From contig OX457050.1 of assembly GCA_949752735.1 (NCBI GenBank), forward strand, positions 40,401,553 through 40,465,552: a DNA stretch of 64,000 nt, given 5' to 3'. The notes beneath the pieces were generated by a model that saw only the letters and a list, made by a program, of their open reading frames with translations, was not told the DNA's origin and did not search any database. This document shows positions 1-10,463 of this stretch, in pieces. Numbering within the stretch: position 1 is the first letter of the stretch; every line of letters begins with the position of its first letter. The stretch comes from Lumbricus terrestris (Eukaryota; Annelida; Clitellata; Crassiclitellata; Lumbricidae). Both the position numbers and the translations under genes were made by a program.

Positions 1-109
1 TTTAGTGCAATAAATGCGAAGATTGATGCAATTTACAGTTTTGCAGGGGAAAGGGGGTTATAAATAGCATGACCTGATTTGTAACTTTCGTATGTGAGTA
101 AGTAAATAT

Positions 110-345
110 ATTTCAAGTTACCAGGGGGGGGTAATGTTTAGGAGGGGGTAATTTGAAACCTTTACACCGGATTCAAGTTACCAGGTGGGGGGGTAATGCT
201 TAGGAGGGGGTAATTTGAAACCTTTACACCGGTGTAAAGGTTTCAGATTACCCCCTCCTAAACATTACCCCCCCCCGGTAACTTGAAACCGGTTTCAGAT
301 TACCCCCCCCCCCCGAAACTAGATTTGCATCAATCATCGCATTTA
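110..345. repeat. Palindromic terminal-word block, GGGGGTAAT type
   Basis: Two direct copies of a G-rich word (GGGGGTAAT, then GTTTAGGAGGGGGTAAT, then TTGAAACCTTTACACCGG) run into their own reverse complement at about 230-300, so the stretch can fold into a long hairpin centred on ACACCGGTGT. The same words recur at 650-790, 1660-1815 and 3030-3080. I read them as terminal repeats of the core-word elements next to them. No coding capacity is visible. Confidence 0.7.
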
Positions 346-650
346 TTGCTCTAAAAATCAGAAAAATCGTCTCGCTTCTTGTTTTGGTCTGAAGATTTTC
401 ATCCGGCATCGCACTTCGTGGTTTGCTATCAATATTTTGATGTGAAAAAAATAATAGCCTCAAAGCCATTTTCCCCATGTAAACTTCAGCGGCGAATAGT
501 ATTTTAGTTACAGATGAAAATGTTGGTAAAAAACAACGAAGTGGGATGACGGATGAAAATCTTCCCACCAAAACAAGAAGAGGGATGAATTTTTTGATAT
601 TTTTAGTGCAATATATGCGATGATTGATGCAATTTACAGTTTGCAGGGGG
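301..650. repeat. Fold-back element with CATCCCGCTTC-type core
   Basis: The ends are inverted: TTGCATCAATCATCGCATTT near 325 is matched by ATGCGATGATTGATGCAATT near 613. The interior carries words related to CATCCCACTTCGTG in both orientations. A diverged second copy lies at 2690-3050, and the first 60 bases of the window are the right arm of a third. No protein is encoded. This is a non-autonomous fold-back repeat whose superfamily I cannot assign. Confidence 0.6.
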
Positions 651-654
651 GTAA

Positions 655-1815
655 TGTTTAGGAGGGGGTAATCTGAAACCTTTGCACTGGTGTAAAGGAT
701 TTCAAATTACCCCCTCCTAAACATTACCCCCCGGTAACTTGAAACCGGTTTCGGATTACCCCCTAGGGGTAATCTGAAACCGGTTTCATCCTACCCCCGG
801 TTTCAGGTTACCCCCTCTGAATTCCGTATGTCCAGCTTCCATTTCACCTACAGAGAACCTTCATCCAGCTTCCATTTCACCTACAGAGAATATTCATCCA
901 GCTTCTATTTCACCTACAGAGAACCTTCATCCAGCTTCCATTTCACCTACATAGAACAGTCATCCAGCTTCCATTTCACATACAGAGAACCTTCATCTAG
1001 CTGCCATTTCTCAAGCGTCGTTTTCGTCAATCCAGCCTCTATTTCACCTACAGAGAACATTCATCCAGCTTCCATTTCTCAAGCGTCGTTTTCGTCAATC
1101 CAGCTTCTATTTCACCTAAGAGAACATTCATCCAGCTTCTATTTCACCTATAGAGAACCTTCATCTAGCTTCCATTTCACCTACAGAGAACCTTCATCCA
1201 ACTTCCATTTCTCAAACGTCGTTTTCGTCAATCCAGCTTCTATTTCACCTACAGAGAACATTCATCCAGCTTCTATTTCACCTACAGAGAACCTTCATCC
1301 AGCTTCCATTTCACCTACAGAGAACATTCATCCAGCTTCCATTTCATCCACAAAGAACCTTCATCCGGCTTCCATTTCACAAAAGATGTTTTCGTCAATC
1401 CATTTAGCTAAGTGTTAGACATCAAAAACTCAAGCTGGATTGCCAAAAACAACATTTTAGAAATGAAAGCTGGATGAAGGTTCTCTAGAGGTGAAATAGA
1501 ACTTAGATTGACGAAAACAAGGCTTGAGAAATGGAAGGATGAAGGTACTCTAAAGGTGAAATAGAACTTGGATTGACGAAAACAAGGCTTGTGAAATGGA
1601 AGCTGGATGACGGTTCTCTAGAGGTGAAATGGAAGCTGGATGAATGTATATATGGGGGTAACCTGAAACCGTAGGGGGTAGGATGAAACCGGTTTGAGAT
1701 TACCCCCGAGGGTAATTTGAAACCGGTTTCAGAATACCGGGGGGTAATTTGGTAGGCCTACACCTAGCCGGTGTAAAGGTTTCAAATTACCCCCTCCTAA
1801 ACATTACCCCCCGGT
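655..1815. mobile_element. Core-word element A (GGGGGTAAT termini)
   Basis: GGGGGTAAT/ATTACCCCC words flank an interior (about 828-1640) made of tandem 32-33-bp units, each starting CCAGCTTC(C/T)ATTTC and continuing ACCTACAGAGAACCTTCAT. After about 1440 the same unit runs in the opposite direction (GAAGCTGGATGAAGG), so the interior is also an inverted repeat. Some units instead contain CTCAAGCGTCGTTTTCGTCAAT. Because 33 is divisible by three, the array gives a 196-codon open frame at 828-1418. I treat that frame as an artefact of the repeat length. Confidence 0.65.
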
Positions 1816-1823
1816 AATTTCAG

Positions 1824-2678
1824 AGGGGCGCGGACATTTCCCTCCCTGGACAAACCCCCCCGGACAAAACCCCCCGGACAATTCCCCCCCTGATTTAGCC
1901 TAAGACATTAACCCCCCGGACAATCCTCCCCCTTTGCTTCCATTTAGGCAAAAATGTGTTTAATCCAACTTCTATTTTAAAAACAATTATTTTTATCCAT
2001 CCAGCTTCCATTTAAGCAGGAATATTTTCATCAATCCAGCTTCCATTTAAGCAAGAATATTTTCATCAATCCAGCTTCCATTTAAGTAAGAATATTTTCA
2101 TCAATCCAGCTTCCATTTAAGCCAGAATATTTTCATCAATCCAGCTTCCATTTAAGTAAGAATATTTTCATCAATCCAGCTTCCATTTAAGCAAGAATAT
2201 TTTCATCAATCCAGCTTCCATTTAAGCAAGAATATTTTCATCAATCCAGCGTCCATTTAAGCAAGAATATTTTCATCAATCCAGCTTCCATTTAAGCAAG
2301 AATATATTCATCAATCCAGCTTCCATTTAAGCAAGAATATATTCATAAATCCAGCTTCCATTTAAGCAAGAATATATTCATAAATCCAGCTTCCATTTAA
2401 GCAAGAATATTTTTTGATCAATCCAGCTCCAATTTAAGCAAGAATATTTTCATCAATCCAGCTTCAATTTAAGTAAAAATTATTTTGTATCAATCTGGCT
2501 TCTATTTAGCAAGAAATCTTTTCATCGATCCAACTTAGGACACTTAGGACCGCCGTTTTATAGTAATACCACTTACACGCAATATGTTCGACAGGGGGGG
2601 GATTGTCCTACCCTGGGGGGGAATTGTCCGGGGGGTTTTGTCCGGGGGTTTTGTCCGGGGGGGAAATGTCCTACACTG
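1824..2678. mobile_element. Core-word element B, 8-bp TSD AATTTCAG
   Basis: AATTTCAG occurs directly before the element (1816-1823) and directly after it (2679-2686), a perfect 8-bp duplication. The left end has GGACATTTCCC, GGACAAAACCCCCC and GGACAATTCCCCCC, and the right end has the same words reverse-complemented. The centre holds about 14 tandem units of about 37 bp, CCAGCTTCCATTT followed by AAGCAAGAATATTTTCATCAAT. It was inserted into the terminal repeat of another element. The 8-bp TSD is hAT-like, but no transposase is present. Confidence 0.75.
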
Positions 2679-2686
2679 AATTTCAG

Positions 2687-3080
2687 ATTACTCCCTTAAA
2701 ACTAGATTTGTATCAATCATCGCAATTATTGCACTAAAAAGTCAGAAAAATCATCCCGCTTCATGTTTTGGTCTCAAGAAATCCATGTCATCCCACTTCG
2801 TGTTATGTTATCAATTTTTTATCGAAAAAAATTATAGCCTCTAAGCAATTTCTCCATTGTAGGCTAACTTCAGCGGCGATTAGTATTTTAGTTACAGATG
2901 AAAATATTAATAACAAACCATGAAGTGGGATGACGGATGAAAATCTTAAAAAACCCAAGAAGCGGGATGATTTTTCTGATATTTTAGTGCAATAGGCCTA
3001 AATGCGACGATTGATGCAAAATACAGTTTGCAGGGTGGTAATGTTTATGATGGGGTAATTTGACACCTTTACACCTCCGG
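2687..3080. repeat. Second copy of the CATCCCGCTTC-core fold-back
   Basis: This is a diverged copy of 301-650: AACTAGATTTGTATCAATCATCGC at the left in the same order, the AACTTCAGCGGCGA(A/T)TAGTATTTTAG segment in the middle, and GCGACGATTGATGCAAAATACAG at the right. It ends in another GGTAATGTTTATGATGGGG word. With 301-650 it allows alignment of two independent copies. Confidence 0.6.
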
Positions 3081-3291
3081 CGCGTGCAGCAGTTGTAACT
3101 GAGTTGTTACTGTCCTATTCTTCGGACACGTCACCAGACAGCAAAAGGACAGCGTAGAAAACAACCTGATAACGGAATATTTATTTCGCGTGCGAGACGT
3201 CAAATTCAGGCGGGTAGAAGCTTTAAATATTGTATCAAATAAGCTATTGAATGTCGTAATTAAAATTGATCTATCTAAGAAGTTCATGTAA

Positions 3292-3304
3292 GTAAGTAAG
3301 TAAT

Positions 3305-3344
<40 letters not shown>

Positions 3345-3345
3345 T
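3292..3345 (+). repeat. AAGT microsatellite
   Basis: About 13 tandem AAGT units with minor variation (one AATT). Confidence 0.9.
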
Positions 3346-3354
3346 AAACATGTC

Positions 3355-3760
3355 TGGCGAGCCTCATCTCATCATACAGTCGGAATTCAACGACCTTTTA
3401 AGAGACTTCGGAATAACTGGATTCAAGATTGGAATTTGCTGTCACTAAGTACTGAATAGACATCGATCCGACAACGATATTTCTGCCTTCTCTTCACTTA
3501 GGCTAAGGCTGGAACTGATGAAAATTTGTGGTAAAAGCCATGCACAAGGATAGTGAAGGTTTTCTTTCTCTGCAGCAGAAGTTCCCAAGAATAAGTGAGG
3601 ACAAGATCAAAGAAGGCATTTTGTGCACGGATCTACAGATCAGACATATCATCAATGATAGGCCTAAGCAGTTTTAACATCTGTTGGAGGTACCAGAGAC
3701 AATCGCCTGGAAAGCACTGGAGGATGTTGTGGAGAATTTTCTTGGTAACTATTGAACTCC
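3355..3760 (+). pseudogene. Relic of a CACTA-like transposase gene
   Basis: Two blocks match the better preserved gene at 8131-9726, in different frames. The first reads SEFNDLLRDFGITGF, like EELNDLVRDLDLS. The second reads KFPRISEDKIKEGI, then DLQIRHIIND and AWKALEDVVENFLGN, like KFPRLSEAKIKEGV, PQIRELFKDD and the segment after it in the other copy. The DNA between these blocks is missing or unrecognisable, so most of the catalytic domain is gone. Stops and frameshifts are frequent. The match was made by eye inside this window only. Confidence 0.55.
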
Positions 3761-3787
3761 AAAAAATTAATGACATTAACCTTTATT

Positions 3788-4161
3788 GACCCAACGTTCT
3801 CAAAGTGGAACATATTTTTAAAAAAAATTGAGGGACGGTAAACCTACTATAAGTCATCTAATAAATATTCATTTACTCGCCCAAAGATGGGGGCGTGTTT
3901 ATGTACTTATATTTCAAGTCTGTTGCAGCTAAATAAAATAATTATTTTGATGCAATTTTGTCAAAAAACGACATTTATGCTAATAAATATTTAAAATTAA
4001 TATAAATTACAAATGCATGATAATTAATTGATTTTATCATATATTTGGGTTGAATTGTGTCTATTGTGCCTACTTATGGTCAAATTTTTTTAATGGTAGT
4101 GCCTTATGAGTGAGCGACGCAACTGATTTTACACATGTTCCACTTTGGGAACGTTGGGTCA
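3788..4161. mobile_element. MITE with GACCCAACGTT inverted termini
   Basis: GACCCAACGTTCTCAAAGTG at the left is inverted at the right as CCACTTTGGGAACGTTGGGTC, about 25 bp of near-perfect TIR. The 320-bp interior is AT-rich and non-coding. A solo end of the same family, GACCCAACGTTCCACTTTGG, abuts element C at 6364-6392. The TSD is unclear. Confidence 0.7.
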
Positions 4162-4439
4162 CTCTCGCTAGTTGCATCGATATTTTTACGTTAGGCCCTA
4201 TACTGAAATTTGCCCTTCTCGCTCCAAAATTTACATTGATAGTAATTGTAATTCCAATATGAATATGAATTCCATTATTAATAGTAGTAGAAGTATTATT
4301 GTGTCTAATATTGTTATTAATAGGCCTATTTTTATTATTGTGATTAGTTTATTTGGGGTTATGGCAGTTTGAAGTGCGTTTGGCTCTCTGTGGCATGATG
4401 TTTACAACGTAAATTTGAGTTCTGATTAGCCCATATCAT

Positions 4440-5390
4440 TGTTCCGTTTTTCCGCAGGGTGGGTTGTGTGGGGCAGGGCAGGGTATGGTGGGGGATGAGA
4501 TGGGTATTGGGAGGATGGGGCCGGGGCAAGATGCGGTGGGACCAAGGTGAAACAAATGTGAAACATTATCTTTGTCATGACTTTCATATGCTGAACCTTT
4601 TGCGGGGTGGGGCGGCATGGAGGGGTGGGATATGGAGGTGGGTATGCCTGACTTTGGGTGGAGGTGGGGTGGGGTCGAACGGTTGGGTATGGGTTGAAGT
4701 GAACCGGGTGGGGCGAAGTGGGAAGAAGTGTTGGACGAGAAACAGAAATTTACTCAGAGGAATGGGCACCCGCTTCACTTTAAGAGTGGTGCAGAGTGGG
4801 ACGGGGTTGGAGCGCGGTTGGGGTGAGATGGGGCGGTGTGGGTTATGGTGAGGGGGTTGGAATATGGGGCTGTAGTGCGCCGAGTGGTGTCAAAGTGGGA
4901 AGAAAGGGTCAAAGTGAAAACAAGGGAATCATTATTCTTTTATGAATTTCAGATGTTGAGCATTTTACAGAATGGGGGGAAGCGTAGGGGTGGGAATGGG
5001 GGTGGAGTTGGCCGAAATTGTGTGGAAGTGGGTTAGGGTTGGACGGTAGAGGTGTGGGGTTGAAGTGAAGCGGGTGCGTTCAAAGTGAGGAGAAGGGATG
5101 ACCGAGAAACCAAAAAATTACTTCAGACAGGTGGTCTGTGTGAGGGGCGATTTTGGGGAAGGTTGGATGGGGTGGCGGAGTTGGGACTGGGGACTGAAGA
5201 GGGGTTTGTGGGATGCGGTCGGTCAGGGTAATTGCGCGGTAGGAACGGTTTGAAAACAAATTGAAACGATATTTTTCAGAAATTTTATATCTGAGCATTT
5301 TATGGGGTGGGTTGGGGTGGAAGGGTGGGGCTGGGTGGATGGGTGGGCATGGGGTGGGGTGGGTAAAAGTTAGGGTAGAGGTGGGGTATT
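4440..5390 (+). repeat. G-rich satellite with long-range repeats
   Basis: About 950 bp with a strong strand bias for G (GGGGTGGG, GGGTGGGG and similar). A longer unit of roughly 250-300 bp repeats about four times: a G-rich part, then AAGTGGGAAGAAG or AGTGAGGAGAAGG, then a short AT-rich part with TTCAGA(T/A)(G/T)TTGAGCATTTTA. The open frames in it are low-complexity by-products. It has strong G-quadruplex potential on the + strand. Confidence 0.65.
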
Positions 5391-5491
5391 AATCTTTGTG
5401 GATCATAGCTTATACAAAATTGTATATCTGCATGCATCATTTGGATAAAGTTATATTTTTACATATGCATGATGCTTTTACTAGTCAAAGT

Positions 5492-6355
5492 GGGTTTACT
5501 ATCGATACCGCGCACACAATACCGCGCACACAAAACCGCGCACACAATACCGCGATTCACAAGACCGCGCACGATCATTACCGCGCACGATCATTACCGC
5601 GCACGATGATAACCGCATACAAGTATTTCAACATGCATCCAGCTTCTATGTCAGATCTAAAAATACCTTCATCCAGCTTCTATTTCTCATGAGTTATTTT
5701 CATCAATCCAGCTTCTATTTCATATGTAAAAATACCTTCTTCCAGCTTCCATTTCTCAAGCGCTGGACCAGTTGTCTGTAGACCAGTTGTCGTTTGACGA
5801 GTTGTCTGTAGAACAATTGTCGTGACACCGCTTAAATAGAAGCTGGATGAAGGTATTTTTATATATGAAATGGAAGCTGGATTGATGAAAATATCTCATG
5901 AGAAATAGAAGCTGGATGAAGGTATTTTTATATATGAAATAGAAGCTGGATTGATGAAAATATCTCAAGAGAAATAGAAGCTGGATGAAGGTATTTTTAT
6001 ATATGAAATAGAAGCTGGATTGATGAAAATATCTCATGAGAAATAGAAGCTGGATGAAGGTATTTTTATATATGAAATGGAAGCTGGATTGATGAAAATA
6101 TCTCATGAGAAATAGAAGCTGGATGAAGGTATTTTTATACATGAAATAGAAGCTGGATTGATGAAAATATCTCATGAGAAAGAGAAGCTGGATGAAGGTA
6201 TTTTTAGATCTGACATAGAAGCTGGATGCATGTTGAAATACCTGTATGCGATTATCATCGTGCGCGGTAATGATCGTGCGCGGTAATGATCGTGCGCGGT
6301 CTTGTGATTCGCGGTATTGTATGCGCGGTATTGTGCGCGGTACTGACCGGATACC
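5492..6355. mobile_element. Core-word element C (CCGCGC termini), 8-bp TSD GTCAAAGT
   Basis: GTCAAAGT at 5484-5491 and 6356-6363 is an exact 8-bp duplication. Both ends are tandem short words: ACCGCGCACACAATACCGCG and ACCGCGCACGATCATT at the left, and their reverse complements at the right. Inside, CCAGCTTCTATTTC units alternate with TCATGAGTTATTTTCATCAAT on the left arm and run inverted on the right arm. A third word near the centre, GACCAGTTGTCTGTA, is repeated four times. No transposase is encoded. Confidence 0.8.
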
Positions 6356-6399
6356 GTCAAAGTGACCCAACGTTCCACTTTGGGAACATATGCATAATT

Positions 6400-7075
6400 T
6401 TGACATCCCCCCAAAAAAATTTTGCACTGATTACCTCAAATTAGGCGGTAAACTCTAACATAGCGAAATTCTGAAGTGATAGAATGACGATTTCAGTATC
6501 TGGTAAGATAAAGGTTAAACAGGGTAACAAAATCTAACAGCATACTGACGTGAAATGCAACATGTCACTTAATTAACCCATTAGTGGCTGACTTTTTGTT
6601 TTTTTCATGAAAGTGTAAAAATAGTGTCATTTGAATCTTATGAACATCAGTTCCAAACACCATTTCGGCTGAAATTTGTTTTTTCAAGTTATTACCATTT
6701 TTTCTTTCCGTCCCCGTTTTGAGGACGCTAGGCACAAAATATTTAATGCCCCCGTCAACTTTTACGAGAAGTTTACAGGCTGGCATTAATCAACTGTGAA
6801 GGTTCCATATATTTTTCATATATATTATTTAATCAAGAAAATATGCATACATGCAGCTAAAGATATCAAGTTACAGAGGTAAAACTCATTGTCTGCCATA
6901 ATTATTATGAAATTTTTTAAATAATCAAAGAAAACTGGCAAATTTATTGTTTTCGTGCCTTGCTTTTAGACAGCAGCAACGCTATATTCTACAAGAATGA
7001 AAGGATTGATATTCTTTCCATACGAAATCTGCTGGCAATAGCCTAGGTCTTAAACAGCTTTTTGTTAACCAGGAG
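6400..7075. other. No gene recognised
   Basis: AT-rich, apparently single-copy sequence. Short open frames here have no recognisable motifs. Confidence 0.5.
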
Positions 7076-7082
7076 GATAGTA

Positions 7083-7330
7083 GGGGAGAGCGGGGCATAA
7101 CGGGATACTTAAGGCATTTTGAAGTTTACACCATATAAATAATAAGAAATCAGTGCTTTTTTGTACCCACATTATGCAGGCATATATAACGTACGACATA
7201 GACTAGAATAATTTACTTAAGCATCAACTACACAGGAGATACAATTTTTTTACCAACAGCCCCCGAAATCCCGTTATGCCCCACCACCTGAGGTAAAATG
7301 GGATACCTATCCCATTATGCCCCATAACAT
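7083..7330. repeat. GGGGCATAACGGGAT inverted-word repeat
   Basis: GGGGAGAGCGGGGCATAACG at the left faces ATCCCGTTATGCCCCACC and ATCCCATTATGCCCC at the right, about 200 bp apart. This looks like the paired ends of a short or internally deleted DNA element. TSDs were not identified. Confidence 0.45.
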
Positions 7331-7339
7331 GCCAAATTC

Positions 7340-7935
7340 TATGCTCTCAAAAAAAGTGCCACTTATTTGTATTATTGCTCATTTTATAATGCTAACAATG
7401 ATTGAGACGTGAGGGGGTACATAGAACCCATGAAATATTAAAATATGAGAAATACGGGAAAAATAGCTGTAGAAACATGAAATGATGCAAAATGGGATAT
7501 CTGTTCCATGGAAAAATTTCATGAGATCTTATGCCTGTCTTAGATATAATGTGATCAAAGAATAATAATAATTTATAAGGCAATACATAAGGACGCCTGA
7601 ATTTTGTTAATACCCTCCTAACAAAGCTCAGAAATTCATATGGAAGTCAGACAACCATTAAAAAATATAGGTAAACTGGAGTAAGCTTTAGTTTAGAGCA
7701 AAGGACAGTCTTACTAGAAGAAAAAAACATACTTTCCAGCCGATCGAAAATATGTGCGACCTTTTCCAGACTTACAATGTATGATCCTGAAAGATAATTA
7801 TGATAGCATGCAGATGACCTGTGAATACTTTGTAAAAGTAGTACATATTGAAGCAAATACGCTCACATGTAGTAAATCTCGAGCTGTCTTCTTAACAAAA
7901 TTTCTCGTTACGGATCAACACTAGATATTTAGGTA
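7340..7935. other. No gene recognised
   Basis: AT-rich sequence with no recognisable coding region or repeat before the CACTA-like element. Confidence 0.5.
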
Positions 7936-7941
7936 CTATAA

Positions 7942-9930
7942 CACTGGTCAACATAGAAATCGTTACTGACTGGAAAAGGCCCTAATGTGTAGCATCTTGG
8001 TGTGCTGAACACGAATATAACCATAAAAAGGTTTTATTGGCTCTCGTTTTGAAAATATTTCATATAGTTCATTTCTTATGTTTCACCATGTAAATTTATG
8101 CAGTAGAACTGCGACAATATCGTAAATAAGTCAAGAAGGCATATCATGCTTACTTCGGATGCAAGGTTGGTGACCAAGACAAGCCATGGGCCCCGCTTAT
8201 ATTATGCTGTGCTACATGTACAACACAGCTTTCACAGTGGTTGAATGGCAAAAGACCATCAATGCCGTTTGCAGTTCCCATGGTGTGGAGAGAGCAAAGC
8301 AACCACTTAGATGACTGTTACTTCTGCTTGGTTCCTCCTCTTTCCGGTGGAATAACGAAGCAAAAGAAGTCGACAATAGTCTACCCAAACATTCCGTCTG
8401 CATTGAGACCAGTTCCACATGGTGATGGACTTCCTATTCCAGAACCTCCAGCAGAATATATTTTCGTTGATTCATCTGATGAGGACAAGGGTGAGCCGAC
8501 ATGTTCTTCTCCTGGTCCGTCAGCGGGCAGTGATCCCGATTTTCACTGTGGTGCATCATCAACCCCACGCAGAATAACACAGGAAGAACTAAATGACCTT
8601 GTTCGTGATTTGGACTTATCCAAAAAAAGGCAGAGTTGCTAGGATCAAGACTCCAACAATGGAATCTTCTAGAAGAAGATGTCACAATCACTTCATATAG
8701 AAAGCGCCATCAGCAGTTGGAACCTTTCTTCATGAAGGAAGGTAATCTGGTATTCTGTTCCAATATTGACGACCTCATGAATGCCTTACAGATCACTCAT
8801 GACCCACAAGAATGGAGACTCTTTGTAGACTCTTCGACACTGAGTCTTAAGGCTGTGCTTTTGCACAATGGAAACCGTCTTCCATCTATTCCATTAGCGC
8901 ATGCTGTCCACATGAAAGAGACATACGATAACCTAAAACAGCTACTGCATTACATTGACTATAACAGGTACAAATGGCACCTGTGCGGTGATTTGAAGGT
9001 AGTTGCCATTTTAATGGGACTGCAGCAAGGATATACAACATATATGTGTTTCTTGTGTGAGTGGGATAGTCGTGCAAGAGAGTTGCACTACGTGCGGAAG
9101 GAATGGACTCCCAGACAAAACATGGCAGTTGGACAGAAGAATATCCAGCACCCAGCTCTGGTCGAGGCTAACAAAATCCTACTACCACCCCTTCACATCA
9201 ACCTAGGTTTGGTGAAGAACTTCGTGAAAGCCATGGACCGCATTTCGCCAGCTTTCCGATACCTGCATGAAAAATTCCCTCGACTCAGCGAAGCAAAGAT
9301 TAAAGAGGGAGTTTTCGTGGGTCCTCAGATTAGAGAACTTTTCAAAGATGACCGCTTCAACAACTTGCTGGAGGGTGATGCGAAACAAGCATGGACTGCT
9401 TTTCGTCTAGTGTCTACAGACTTTCTGGGGAATGTTAGGGCAGAAAACTACAAGGAACAAGTAGAAGACATGCTCAAGCAGTACCAGAAATTTCGCTGCA
9501 ATATGTCGCTGAAGATGCATTTCCTTCACTCCCATCTGGATTTCTTCCCTGACAACTGTGGTATGGTTAGTGACGAACATGGCGAACGCTTTCATCAACA
9601 ATGGAGCAAAGGTACCAGGGAAAATGGTCCACTACAATGTTGGCTGACTACTGCTGGACACTCCGCAGAGATGCTCCCGAACAGCTGTACAAGAGACAGG
9701 CAAAAAATCTAAGAACTAGTCTATGACCTGGTTTTTACAAATATTAACCGTAAGTGTATCACTATTGGAATGCATTGTGCGATATAAAATTACTTCATTT
9801 GAGATTACAAAAAAACTAGAGCCAATTAAGCAATTTCACTGTCATATTCGTGTTCAGCACATAAAAATTGATAAGAACTGACTAATTTCATTTCAGTAAC
9901 ATGACTTTTGTAAAAATTTGTTGTCCAGTG
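7942..9930 (+). mobile_element. CACTA-like DNA transposon, 3-bp TSD TAA
   Basis: The ends are CACTGGTCAACA at the left and TGTTGTCCAGTG at the right, each flanked by TAA (7939-7941 and 9931-9933). A second inverted motif inside the ends, GTGCTGAACACGAATAT (about 8000 on +, about 9870 inverted), supports paired ends. CACTG termini with a 3-bp TSD fit the CACTA/Mirage/Chapaev group. It carries one transposase-like gene (8131-9726) that is now frameshifted. Confidence 0.7.
8131..9726 (+). pseudogene. DDE-type transposase-like gene, two frameshifts
   Basis: The readable product has an N-terminal Cys-rich part (GCKVGDQDKPWAP, CCATC, CYFCL), an acidic linker, then a domain with three acidic sites spaced as in RNase H-fold transposases: FVDSS (about 8820), CGDLKVV (about 8990) and DEHGERFH (about 9575). 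CFLCEWDSR lies between the second and third. Reading breaks twice: inside a run of seven A at 8620-8627, and near 9598, after which MEQRYQGKWS and LADYCWTLRRDAPEQLYKRQ continue in another frame to a stop at 9724-9726. I know this protein type as a widespread uncharacterised family in animal genomes. The DDE assignment is my inference. The upstream limit is uncertain and may be a spliced exon. Confidence 0.7.
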
Positions 9931-9934
9931 TAAT

Positions 9935-10322
9935 TTTAATTCACCCTTTTTTCGATTTAATTTCGAATTTATTTCCGTGACGTAATACAGCAAATAAATC
10001 CAACTTCTAGTTTGTCCAGAACCCTTTTAATCGATCCAGCTTCTGCTTAGACAAGAATTTGTTCGATAGGCCTAAATCCCGTTTCTATTTTGTCAGTAAA
10101 TATTTTTCATCAATTTTACATTGAAAATTATTCTTCATCAATCCAGCTTCAATTTCAGCAGAATGACTGCACTAACCCTAAAACTAACCCTAACCGACCC
10201 TCACGACGCCTAACCTGAGCCCTAACCGACCCTCACGCGCTAAATCCTGCTTCTACTTCGAGAGGAATTATTTTTCATCGAATTTCTATTTCATTAATCG
10301 AAAAAAGGGTTAATTAAAATTA
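9935..10322. mobile_element. Short core-word element K (CCCTTTTTTCGATT ends)
   Basis: AATTTTAATTCACCCTTTTT at the left matches AAAAAGGGTTAATTAAAATT at the right as an inverted repeat. The interior has several CCAGCTTC-like words and a CCCTAACC-rich stretch near 10165-10245. It abuts the right end of the CACTA-like element. Confidence 0.6.
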
Positions 10323-10463
10323 TAGTACCGATATTTATAACGCTTTTTATGAAATATTGGGAGCTATAGGCATATATGTCCCACCACCACAAACTTGTGC
10401 TTCGTAAGTCTCTCCATGGTTATAGGCCTAAGTCGCTCTCCATGGTTATAGTCCTATAAAGAC

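Noticed and set aside
828..1418. 196-codon open frame in element A
   Set aside because: Units of 32-33 bp keep the frame open by chance. The product only repeats SSSFHFTYREP-like text, and equivalent arrays elsewhere are closed.
2000..2520. CRISPR-like look of regularly spaced repeats
   Set aside because: The sequence between repeats is itself repeated, and the DNA is animal with introns. It is a minisatellite.
10165..10245. True telomere or chromosome end
   Set aside because: Only a few imperfect units inside a transposon-like element with unique DNA on both sides.
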